Shown here one piece after another: positions 29,976 through 38,880 of a DNA stretch of 64,000 bases. The position numbers and the translations under genes are program-made. Under the pieces are notes generated by a model that saw nothing but the letters and a program-made list of their open reading frames with translations, had not been told where the DNA came from and searched no databases. Location of the stretch: NCBI GenBank assembly GCA_014237405.1, contig JABZFO010000175.1, positions 1-64,000 on the forward strand. The letters are read 5' to 3'. The stretch's first letter is position 1. Every line of letters starts with the position of its first letter. The stretch is from Desulfosarcina sp. Lineage in GTDB: Bacteria; Desulfobacterota; Desulfobacteria; Desulfobacterales; Desulfosarcinaceae.

Positions 29976-30395
29976 CTAACCGACATGGTGGGTCAACAAT
30001 TCCCGAAGCTGTCCCCTTTGTGCCGCATCGAGGTTTTTAAAGCAAAGGACGTTGGTTCTGAGTTTTGGGGCCTTTTTTTTGCCTCTGCCGACCGGCCCGA
30101 CCGAAACGGCCGCATAGGGGATATTGTGCAGATAGATGCCCTGCTCGGTCATCAATAGATCGAGTTCTACATTGTCGGCATCTGACACGCCGGTATTGTG
30201 GCCGTCAAAGGCAACTCCCCCAACGCTCATGTCCGTGACCTGCCCCATGAGTTCCGGGTCAGATTTGTAAAGGACCATGGCAATCTCCCCGATGCTCATC
30301 TGCGCATGGTTTCGCAGTCGGTCCGATTCATTTCTTAAAATGATGAATGTACCACGCGGCATGGGATAACGCTTATATTTTCGACGTTCAACCAT
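29976..30395 (-). CDS. PilZ domain protein
   Basis: MVERRKYKRYPMPRG...VTDMSVGGVAFDG, start chosen at MVERRK. Confidence 0.8.
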   Translation of the reverse strand: MVERRKYKRYPMPRGTFIILRNESDRLRNHAQMSIGEIAMVLYKSDPELMGQVTDMSVGGVAFDGHNTGVSDADNVELDLLMTEQGIYLHNIPYAAVSVGPVGRGKKKAPKLRTNVLCFKNLDAAQRGQLRELLTHHVG

Positions 30396-30656
30396 GGAGT
30401 CTCCCTGCAAGTAATCGTTTTTCCGTTTCGAATGAAAAGGGGCTGATGTCAATCGAACTGCAAGGAGTTTGCCATAATCATAGAAAAAAAGCGCGCTGTT
30501 AGATGAGGCTTAAAATACCCGCGGGGCCGCGTATCGGACCGGATATGAAGCTGCCGTTTTTTTAAAGGGTCCTGTTTATATTCAAACAAAAATTTGGCGG
30601 GACCGACGGTTTTTTGATGCCTGAACCGCCACATCAATGGAACTGTTGTCACCGGC

Positions 30657-32630
30657 CTACCAGATTCGGGTGCTCTGATTGTTCGGCACCAGGGCATTTA
30701 GATTCTCCCTGAGTTTGTCGTCTTGTTTAATGGGGCGCCGCTGTTCCTTGATGTGCCCGTAGCTGAAATCATCATCGGTGCGCACCACGTGAACCTTCGC
30801 CACCAGGCCGGGTTCAGGAATGAATTGTTTCCCTTTGTAGGTGACCGGCGGCTTCTCCTCGATAACATCGAAGACGGTGCCTTCCACCACTCCCTGGAGC
30901 GATCCCAGGTTGAGCAGCACCTGATTACCGGACACCTCTACCACAAACGCCTGAAGCGGATATTTTTCCATGATGCGGGTGAGCAGTTGGCGGTTGATCT
31001 GATTCAGGTCCTTTTGCAAGTGGATGCCCGCCGTAAACTGATAGTCAATCAGCTCGATGGGCCGGGCATCTTCTGATGTGACAATCTTCAGATTGCACAA
31101 GGGGCCTGACGGCATCTGGTAAACCGATCCCTTGATCATCAATGAAGCCTGCATGGCCCGGCTGAGTCGTGAGCGGATCTCATCATCAGCAAGGGCATTG
31201 CGGTCGAGCCCCAATTCATCAATCACCCCATCGACAATCAGGTTGTCCATCACCAGAACCCGGCCCGAGGCACCCATCTGCCTGGCCAGATGGTCTTTGA
31301 GCAGTCCGGCGAAACCTGCCCGCTGGGAAAGCCCGCCGGATTCGGAAATGTCGAAAAAGGCGACCCGGGTGGGTCGGGATGTCCAGGGATCGTCTACGGA
31401 TATCGGGTCAAATCGTTTTTGCCGGTAGCGCTCAACCACTTTTTTGATCGCCACGGCCAACTCCTTCTGCTTCATCTCATCTTTTTTGATCATAAGCATG
31501 CGCATGGCATTTTCAGCCAGGGCACGGACAAACGGATCGTTTTTATCGATGGCCTCTGCCCGGCGGTAAACCTCCAGAGCCTTGTCCCACCGCCCTTCCT
31601 GCTCGTAGGTCAAGCCCTTGTTGGAGGTGGCCTCGATATAATAAGGATCAATACTCACGGCCTGATCGTAAAGTTCCCTGGACTTGGCATAGTCTCCCCG
31701 CTGCGCGTAAAGGCGGCCCAGCTGATTGTAGGCTACCGCCCGCTGAAAAGGAGCCCCGCCGCGTTTTTGCGTACCTTCCCGGTAGGCTGCCTCAGCCGCT
31801 TTCTGTTTGTTCTGCCGGTAAAGCTGATCCCCCTTGATGACATGAACCAGGGGCCGGTCTCCAGCCTGGGCCGCAACCTCTTTGGCCAACTGGAGCGATT
31901 TTTCCGTCTGACCCTTTTTTTCATAAACCCGGGCAAGCCCCTCTTTTCCCAGTATGCCGCTGCTTCCCTTTTCCTTGCTGAGGTCGTAGAAGGTCTGCTC
32001 CGCTTCGTCCAGTTTGCCCTCCTGGATGGCTGCATAGCCCTTGACGGTACGGGCCTGGGCATTTCCAGGATCGGACCGTTCCACCGTCTCGGTAATGGCC
32101 CGGGCGATCTCGGGTTTCTTGCGCTGCAGGTTACGTTCGGCCAGCCTGACCAGCATGACCTGGGTGGTTTTCCCACCACCCTGAAAAAAGTCCAGCATCT
32201 TAAGCTCCGGGCCGACGATGCAGACGGTGGGCAGAACCCGCTGCGCATCATACATGTCGCTGACGCTAGCGGTGTCCAGCAGAACGGGGAACACCGTCTG
32301 CGTGCTGTCCTGGAATGCAGAAACTTTCTGCTTCGGAGATCGGGTAATGGCCCAGACGGTGAGGTCTGCGTCCCGGTATTGTTTAGCCAACCGGTCCAAG
32401 CTCAAAAGCCCTTCGATGCTGGGCCGAGAATCGGCATCGAAGAAATATAAGATCGTCATGGCCATGTTCTTTATGCCAGACAGCGGATAGGCCTTGCCAT
32501 TGATATCCTTCAAGGTGAACACCGGCACCTGGCTGCCGCTCTGAAGGGCACCAAATCCTATCCCGGGCGACACACCTACAGCGATTACGGCTGCCATCAA
32601 CAGCCCGACGATGATTTTGTTGACCTTCAT
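30657..32630 (-). CDS. TlpA/thioredoxin-like fold plus TPR protein
   Basis: FTLKDINGKAYPLSGIKNMAMTILYFFDADSRPS then TPR units; signal peptide. Confidence 0.75.
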   Translation of the reverse strand: MKVNKIIVGLLMAAVIAVGVSPGIGFGALQSGSQVPVFTLKDINGKAYPLSGIKNMAMTILYFFDADSRPSIEGLLSLDRLAKQYRDADLTVWAITRSPKQKVSAFQDSTQTVFPVLLDTASVSDMYDAQRVLPTVCIVGPELKMLDFFQGGGKTTQVMLVRLAERNLQRKKPEIARAITETVERSDPGNAQARTVKGYAAIQEGKLDEAEQTFYDLSKEKGSSGILGKEGLARVYEKKGQTEKSLQLAKEVAAQAGDRPLVHVIKGDQLYRQNKQKAAEAAYREGTQKRGGAPFQRAVAYNQLGRLYAQRGDYAKSRELYDQAVSIDPYYIEATSNKGLTYEQEGRWDKALEVYRRAEAIDKNDPFVRALAENAMRMLMIKKDEMKQKELAVAIKKVVERYRQKRFDPISVDDPWTSRPTRVAFFDISESGGLSQRAGFAGLLKDHLARQMGASGRVLVMDNLIVDGVIDELGLDRNALADDEIRSRLSRAMQASLMIKGSVYQMPSGPLCNLKIVTSEDARPIELIDYQFTAGIHLQKDLNQINRQLLTRIMEKYPLQAFVVEVSGNQVLLNLGSLQGVVEGTVFDVIEEKPPVTYKGKQFIPEPGLVAKVHVVRTDDDFSYGHIKEQRRPIKQDDKLRENLNALVPNNQSTRIW

Positions 32631-32640
32631 GGCGAATCCT

Positions 32641-32765
32641 CCTGAAAAAAAAACTAATTTTGAATTTTGAATTTTGAATTTTAAATTAATGTATTCTGTC
32701 TATTTTAAAACGATAGCATGCCTTCATTCATAATTAAGAATTAAAAATTAAAAATTGGTTTTGTA
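32641..32765. repeat. AT-rich repeat region with (gaatttt)n tract and opposing attaaaaatt tract
   Basis: ttttgaattttgaattttgaattttaaatta ... taattaagaattaaaaattaaaaattg. Confidence 0.55.
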
Positions 32766-32770
32766 AGCAT

Positions 32771-33970
32771 CTAATCGATGGACACCAAGCGCACGTTCAG
32801 CGGCGCTGGACTTTCTTCGCCGATCTGAAGTTGGGCCTCCCAATCATAATAATCCGGCAAATTCAACCGGACTTCATAGCTGCCCGGCACCAAAGGGATA
32901 TCTACCGGGGTGGTTCCTTTAAAAGTAGCATCCAAAAAAACCTGGGCACCGGCCGGGGTACTGGTGACGTTGAGTATGGACGAAGGCACCGGCACTGCTG
33001 CGGAATCGGTGTGGGTTGACTCGTCGGCGGGTTTGCGGATCACGGTGTAGCCGACGATGCCGGCAACCAGGCACAGGCAGAGTATGGCAATTACCAGCCC
33101 CATTTTCTTCGACCGGCCTGCTTTTTCAGTAAGGGGGGGAATTTCCGGAAAGGGGTGGGCGACGGCATCCAGACAACGGTTCAGGGCAGCGGCCATCGCT
33201 TCCCCGGTCTGAAAACGGTTGGCCGGATCTTTTGAGAGGCTTTTCAGAATAAGGTCGGCCAGCTCCCGGTTGCCAAACCTGCCTGCGTTCATGGGATCTT
33301 CAGGTGGCTCATGGGTGATGGACCGGAAAATAGCAGCAATATTTCCGCCGACGAAGGGGCGCTTTCCCACCACCATTTCATAGATGATCACCCCCAGGGC
33401 ATACAGATCTGTTCTGCCGTCGGCCTTCTGCCCCATGACCTGCTCGGGCGCCATGTAAACCGGGGTGCCGAGGATGTCGCCAACCTGGGTTTGCTGGGCT
33501 GCGTCGGGATCCTCGATGCGTGCAATGCCAAAATCGGTCAGCTTGATCCGGTTGTCCGGGGTGAGGATGATGTTGGAGGGTTTAATGTCCCGGTGGGTGA
33601 TGCCCCTGCTGTGGGCGTATCCCAAGGCCTCGGCCACTTGCGCGCACAGCGCTACCGCTTCGTCCACCGGCACGGCCCTTCCCTTGATCACTTCATTCAA
33701 CGGGCGGCCCTCCAGATATTCCATGGCAATGTAGATGGTGCCATGGTCCGGCCCCACATCGTATACGGTAACGATATTGGGGTGGGATATTCGGCCAATG
33801 GCCTTGGCCTCCCGCAGAAACCGGAGAACGAAGTCCTGGCTCACCACCCGGTCCGGCCGAAGCACCTTCAGGGCCACCATGCGGTCGATCTGCGGGTCGT
33901 GGGCCTTGTAGACCACGCCCATGGTGCCGCGCCCCAGCTCTTCGACGATTTCGTAGCGTCCGTATTTCAT
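32771..33970 (-). CDS. Ser/Thr protein kinase with TM and C-terminal PEGA domain
   Basis: GRGTMGVVYKA, HRDIKPSN, DFGIA; STPAGAQVFLDATFKGTTPVDIPL. Confidence 0.93.
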   Translation of the reverse strand: MKYGRYEIVEELGRGTMGVVYKAHDPQIDRMVALKVLRPDRVVSQDFVLRFLREAKAIGRISHPNIVTVYDVGPDHGTIYIAMEYLEGRPLNEVIKGRAVPVDEAVALCAQVAEALGYAHSRGITHRDIKPSNIILTPDNRIKLTDFGIARIEDPDAAQQTQVGDILGTPVYMAPEQVMGQKADGRTDLYALGVIIYEMVVGKRPFVGGNIAAIFRSITHEPPEDPMNAGRFGNRELADLILKSLSKDPANRFQTGEAMAAALNRCLDAVAHPFPEIPPLTEKAGRSKKMGLVIAILCLCLVAGIVGYTVIRKPADESTHTDSAAVPVPSSILNVTSTPAGAQVFLDATFKGTTPVDIPLVPGSYEVRLNLPDYYDWEAQLQIGEESPAPLNVRLVSID

Positions 33971-33986
33971 TTAAGATCCGATTGAT

Positions 33987-34712
33987 TCAATCAATGGCAG
34001 ACAAAACGACGGTCACGTTGTCTTTACCGCCGGCTTGTTTAGCCAGTTGAATCAGGGACTCGGACTTCTCACGCAGCGTCCCGTCCGTGGATAATACTGC
34101 TAACGCCGCGGCTTCCTCAACCATATCGGTAAGGCCATCGCTGCACAGCAGGAACACGTCGCCCGGATTTTTCTTTCCTTTCAGGATATCCAGGGCAACC
34201 GTATCGTTGACACCAACGGCCCTGAGGATCACGTTGCGCATGGGATGCCGCCGGGCTTCTTCCTGGGTAATAAGCCCCTTATCCAGCTGTTCTTGAACCA
34301 GCGAGTGGTCTTTGGTCAGTTGTTTAAGCATCCTGTTTTTCAGCCGGTAGGTTCTGGAATCACCCACATGGCCGATGATGAAGCTCTTCTGGGAAAAAGC
34401 CAGCAGTTCAGCTGTACATCCCATTCCCTGATCGTGGGGGTTGCGCCCTACGTGCTTGAGTATTTTATCGTTGGCCAGTTTGAAGGTGGTCTGCACCCGG
34501 GCGATGGTATTTCCTTCGGACAGTCCATCATGGCCACCAAACACCGCTTTCGCCGTATCCGCAAATATTTGGCTGGCCACCTCGCCGGCGGCAGCACCCC
34601 CCATGCCGTCGGCAACCAGGCAGTAGTGGCAAGCTTCGCAGATATAGAAAACGTCCTCATTGTTGGTGCGGACATTTCCCACGTCCGTGGCACCATGGTA
34701 AATGATCATCGG
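33987..34712 (-). CDS. PP2C-type Ser/Thr phosphatase
   Basis: GNVRTNNEDVFYI, LVADGMGGAAAGE, GHVGDSRTYRL, LCSDGLTDMV, GGKDNVTVVL. Confidence 0.92.
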   Translation of the reverse strand, partial: PMIIYHGATDVGNVRTNNEDVFYICEACHYCLVADGMGGAAAGEVASQIFADTAKAVFGGHDGLSEGNTIARVQTTFKLANDKILKHVGRNPHDQGMGCTAELLAFSQKSFIIGHVGDSRTYRLKNRMLKQLTKDHSLVQEQLDKGLITQEEARRHPMRNVILRAVGVNDTVALDILKGKKNPGDVFLLCSDGLTDMVEEAAALAVLSTDGTLREKSESLIQLAKQAGGKDNVTVVLSAID

Positions 34713-34828
34713 CGAGTCCTGTGGCACCTGTATTTCACCTTTCGCATCATATCTGTTTCCGGGAAAATCCGCCCGTAGAGGTCCCACGGCCGGCAGTCTC
34801 GCACCTTCCAGACAACCGGGGTCTGGGA

Positions 34829-36061
34829 TCAGGCAACGGTTTCAGGTTCCGGCTCTTCAAAGTTGGCCCGCATGAAGAGCGCCAGATCCGAGGCATCGTA
34901 GGTAATTCCCAGGTGGTTCTTCAATTTCAACAGATCGTCGTGCAGTTCCTGGGCGGTCTGGTACCGTTTGACGGTTGATTTTTCCAGGCACTTCATGACG
35001 ATATCGTTCAATCCCTGGGGGATGTCGGGCCTTTTGGTAATGATCAGTGGAATAGTCATCTGGGGGATGGTGCGAATGGCTTCAATGTCGTTGGTGAATC
35101 TATAGAGGCGGCTGCCCGAAAGGATTTCATAAAAGACCAGGCCGAGGGCATAGATGTCGATCTGATGGGTCACCGCCTGACCCATGGCCTGCTCAGGGGA
35201 CAGGTAGGAAAGCTTTCCCTTAATGACGCCGGCCTGGGTCAGCGAAGGCTCCGACGTGGCCTTGGAGATGCCGAAATCGCCGATTTTGACTTCGCCGTTC
35301 AGGGAGATCAGGATGTTCTGGGGGCTGATATCCCGGTGGACAATGTTTAACGGCTTTCCGGTCTTGTCATCCTTTCGTGCGTGGGAGTACTGCAGGCCGT
35401 TGCTGATCTTTAAAATCAGAAACACCGCCATATCCACCGGCAGGCCCTTTTTTAAAAACCCCATGATCTCCGCGAGGTTCTTTCCATTCACATACTCCAT
35501 GGCAATGAAATAGGAATTCTGAATCTTCCCAAAATCGGCGATTTGAACCACATTGGGATGCTGCAGGAGCGCGGCCAGTCGGGCCTCTCGGATGAACATA
35601 TCAATGAAGTCACGGTTGTCCGCCAGATGGGGCAGCACCTTTTTTACCGCAACCGTCTTTCGAAAACCGTCTTCCCGAAGATAATCGGCCAGATAGAGTT
35701 CCGCCATGCCCCCCTGGGCAATCTTCCGGGTCAGCAGGTATGGCCCGATCCGGGTCATTCCTTCCATGGCTTTCTCCCTCTCCATCTTCCGTTTTTTTAG
35801 GGTTCGCTCCACCAGAAAAAGGGTGCCGGCAGTGGCGGCCGCACTGGCAATCAGAAACAGCCACATAAACAGGTGGTCGGACTTCACCGCCGATACCAGC
35901 TTCTGGGCCCCCCAGCCAATGGATACCTTTCCGATTTTAATCCCGGAATAGGTGACGTCTTTTTTAAAGGTCATTACCGGGGTCTGGTCATCAATCTTTC
36001 CCGAAGCGATTTGAACGCCATTGATGGTGTCAACAGCGGTTTCCCCGCTGACGGGTTCCAT
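34829..36061 (-). CDS. Ser/Thr protein kinase (kinase part), N-terminal sensor region in another frame
   Basis: IAQGGMAELYLADY, HRDISPQNILI, DFGISKA; TM segment before kinase. Confidence 0.88.
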   Translation of the reverse strand: MEPVSGETAVDTINGVQIASGKIDDQTPVMTFKKDVTYSGIKIGKVSIGWGAQKLVSAVKSDHLFMWLFLIASAAATAGTLFLVERTLKKRKMEREKAMEGMTRIGPYLLTRKIAQGGMAELYLADYLREDGFRKTVAVKKVLPHLADNRDFIDMFIREARLAALLQHPNVVQIADFGKIQNSYFIAMEYVNGKNLAEIMGFLKKGLPVDMAVFLILKISNGLQYSHARKDDKTGKPLNIVHRDISPQNILISLNGEVKIGDFGISKATSEPSLTQAGVIKGKLSYLSPEQAMGQAVTHQIDIYALGLVFYEILSGSRLYRFTNDIEAIRTIPQMTIPLIITKRPDIPQGLNDIVMKCLEKSTVKRYQTAQELHDDLLKLKNHLGITYDASDLALFMRANFEEPEPETVA

Positions 36062-36063
36062 AC

Positions 36064-36375
36064 CTCACGAATGGCAATATTCAGAGAGAGGATATCGGTA
36101 GCCAGAATGGGCGAACCACTCTTGTCGGCCAGGCCGAGGGCCAAATCGAGCCCCTTGTTGAAAAAAGTCTTCTCTGCAGTGTCGATTTTCCCCTGAATGG
36201 TGAAAAAGGCAATGAGATTGAGGACGATCCAGACGGCCACGCCAACAGCCACATGCCGCTTGACCGGTGATCCGGACACGAATGCCTTGACCTTCACGGC
36301 GATCGAATTGATGGTTGTGGTGGACAGCTGTTTCATCCACATCATTGTTGTCGACGCTTTATCACTGACGGGCAT
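36064..36375 (-). pseudogene. N-terminal TM/sensor fragment of the same Ser/Thr kinase
   Basis: MPVSDKASTTMMW...VAVGVAVWIVLNLIAFFTIQGKIDTAEKTFFNKGLDLALGLADKSGSPILATDILSLNIAIREV then frame change. Confidence 0.7.
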
Positions 36376-36410
36376 GCTCACTCTCCTTGCCGTCCGGTTT
36401 AAAGAGCATC

Positions 36411-37289
36411 TCAATCACCGGCCAGTTTTTTAATGATGTCTGCACATCGGTGGATCATCTGTCGCCGGAGCCACCCCAGGTCTTCCCGGCGCGAGATTTC
36501 ACGAAGGTTAACCCCTTTGGCAAGCAGCAACTGCGCCGTCTCATTTTCCTTTCGCGCCGACCGGACGACCGGGTACCGGTCCAGGTTGGCCTGAAGCAAA
36601 AATGACCGGGTCAGCGGCTTGTGGCTGCCGCATACCGGACATATCACCTCCCGGTCATGCGGCAGATCGCGATCACTACCAACCCAGGTGTTGATTCGCT
36701 CCCTTATGGCCGCCTTCAGCGGGTGCACCCCGTGGAAATCAAGGACCAGCAGGACGAATACAATCAACACAAAACTGACCAGCGCCATCAGAAAAAACGC
36801 CGTAGTCAACCCGGCGGGACCTCTGGCGTCCATTGCCAGAAAGACCTCGCCAATCTTCGTGCCGGCATAAATGATGCTGGTTGAAAAGCATACCGCCCGG
36901 ATGCCATCATCCAGGGTATGGGGCCAGTAGCTGGCACCGTCTTTCAGCTGTACCGATTTTGACGACATCGACAGCAGTTGATCAGGGTTGGTGAAAGCGA
37001 TAATTTTATTTTTGTGGTCAATAATGGAAACATTGACCACCCCCTTCACTGTGGCGACATCCTGCGTCAGACGGGTCAGGGCTTGAACGTCCCTTTCAAG
37101 TAGCGGCAGTCCGGCTTGTTCGGCACTTTCCAGAACGGTTTTAATTCCCGTTTCCGTAACGCGACTGACCAGGTTGGTTTCCTTGGCAGCAATGAACAGG
37201 TAAAAAAAGACGGCCACCACCCACCAGATGAACAGGCAGGTAAACCAACGGGTCTTTCTAATCCGTCCGGGCTTGTTGTCGGGCTTCAC
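36411..37289 (-). CDS. membrane sensor protein with CxxC motif, resembles sensor half of adjacent kinase
   Basis: N-term TM, extracytoplasmic region, second TM, VICPVCGSHKPLTRSF. Confidence 0.65.
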   Translation of the reverse strand: MKPDNKPGRIRKTRWFTCLFIWWVVAVFFYLFIAAKETNLVSRVTETGIKTVLESAEQAGLPLLERDVQALTRLTQDVATVKGVVNVSIIDHKNKIIAFTNPDQLLSMSSKSVQLKDGASYWPHTLDDGIRAVCFSTSIIYAGTKIGEVFLAMDARGPAGLTTAFFLMALVSFVLIVFVLLVLDFHGVHPLKAAIRERINTWVGSDRDLPHDREVICPVCGSHKPLTRSFLLQANLDRYPVVRSARKENETAQLLLAKGVNLREISRREDLGWLRRQMIHRCADIIKKLAGD

Positions 37290-37627
37290 GTCAGCTTTCC
37301 TCGGGGCTTGGGGTCAATGCGCGTATGAATCCTACACGGTGTTTTCAGGGTTTGGAAATGCTGACCCGCCAAAAGCCTTGACGGGCAAACACGTCACCGT
37401 CCGTCAATCCTTCAAATATGCCTAAAATTATTATGATACCAGTGGATTGTCAAGCGACTTCTCCTTTTCGGCAGCCAATTCATCAACGGCATGACAAAGA
37501 ACGATCTTGACGTCTGCGGTCATCATGTGCATCGCCTTTGGACGGGTAAGGGCAGCGCTATTGAATTTAAAAAGCCGCTATGGTAGATAAAGCGAGGATT
37601 TTCTTGAAAGATAGAGCAGCGTGAGTC

Positions 37628-37795
37628 CTTAGGGCCGCGGCAAAAATAAAATCCACAATCTTACTTGTCTTTTTGCCCGTGTTCTGCGTTGCATCTAAGG
37701 TTACAACCAACAAGGTTGCGCCCTTAGACGCGCCTTGAACACGAACAAAAATTCTTGCGTCATTTCTGTGTATTTTATTCTTGCCGAGGCCCTTA
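37628..37795. repeat. ~168-bp imperfect palindromic element
   Basis: TTAGGGCCGCGGCAAAAATAAAATCCACA... vs reverse complement of ...TGTGTATTTTATTCTTGCCGAGGCCCTTA; centre CAACC-AACAA-GGTTG. Confidence 0.75.
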
Positions 37796-37850
37796 TTCGA
37801 ATACGGCGCTGGTTCTTGCGGCTTTTCTCAGTTGGCACCGGAGATTCACC

Positions 37851-38873
37851 ATGTCCCTGGTCGGCTCACGTCAAAAGTATATACCTGCCGGTTTTCCCCT
37901 TCTTCTGATTTTTCTGGCCTTTTTTCTGGGCTGTGCCGGCCCAAGCATCATTTCGCCGTTTTCACGGCCCGATGTATACCGTTCGGATGAACGGATTCTG
38001 CACCGGCTCAAGCCCGGTGAAACACCAGAAATGCTGGCGGAAAGATATCTGGGGGAAGCGCGGCTGGCCTGGATGGTGGAAGATGCCAATCCGAAAAATG
38101 CTTTTCTGTCCGACCGGTTCGTGGTAATTCCCCTGGTAATAAACAACCGCGCCGGCATCACCGACGAAGGATACCAGACGGTTCCCATTTTGTGCTACCA
38201 CCGGTTTGCCCCATCCTGCGATTCGCCCCTGTGCGTGCCCGCGGATACCTTTGATCAGCAGCTTCGGTATCTCAAGGAAAATGGCTACCGGGTGATCGGC
38301 CCCGAAGAGCTGGCCGCATTTCTGGATTACCGCAAACCGATACCCAAAAATGCGGTCATGATTTCCGTAGACGATGGCTATCGCTCGGTATATAATGTGG
38401 CCTACCCAATCTTGAAAAAATACGGATTTACGGCCACATTATTTATATACATTGATTACGTGGGGATTTCCAGCCAGGCCATCACCTGGGAACAGCTGCG
38501 GGAATTAAAGCGGGAGGGATTTTACATCGGCTCCCATTCCATTGCCCACAGCGACCTATCCAAACAGAAAAAAGATGAGGATGGCAAGGCCTATCTGGCC
38601 CGACTGAAAAGGGAAATATTCCGATCCAAGCAGATCATTGATGAAAAGCTCGGTCAGGATACCTTTTGTTTCTCCTATCCGTATGGCCGGCGGAACCAGA
38701 CAGTCGTATCATTGGCACGGCAGGCCGGGTATAAAATTGCCGTTACCGTAGACCGGGGAAGCAATCCGTTCTTCGCCGACCCCTTCCTGTTAAAACGAGA
38801 CCAGATTTTAAAGCGGGATATGAACCGTTTTGCCTCCCGCTTGAAAACGTTTAATTTTTACCCGTTAAAGTGA
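37851..38873 (+). CDS. polysaccharide deacetylase lipoprotein
   Basis: Lipobox FFLGCAGP; VPILCYHRF, VMISVDDGYRSVY, IGSHSIAHSDL, CFSYPYG. Confidence 0.88.
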   Translation: MSLVGSRQKYIPAGFPLLLIFLAFFLGCAGPSIISPFSRPDVYRSDERILHRLKPGETPEMLAERYLGEARLAWMVEDANPKNAFLSDRFVVIPLVINNRAGITDEGYQTVPILCYHRFAPSCDSPLCVPADTFDQQLRYLKENGYRVIGPEELAAFLDYRKPIPKNAVMISVDDGYRSVYNVAYPILKKYGFTATLFIYIDYVGISSQAITWEQLRELKREGFYIGSHSIAHSDLSKQKKDEDGKAYLARLKREIFRSKQIIDEKLGQDTFCFSYPYGRRNQTVVSLARQAGYKIAVTVDRGSNPFFADPFLLKRDQILKRDMNRFASRLKTFNFYPLK

Positions 38874-38880
38874 GTATGCA

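Noticed and set aside
31290-32450. 386-aa plus-strand ORF
   Set aside because: Antisense to the TPR/Trx-like gene; composition typical of shadow ORFs in GC-rich codon-biased genes.
37755-37850. N-terminal extension of the deacetylase ORF in the track
   Set aside because: It lies in the palindromic element; ATG at 37851 followed by a lipoprotein leader is the better start.
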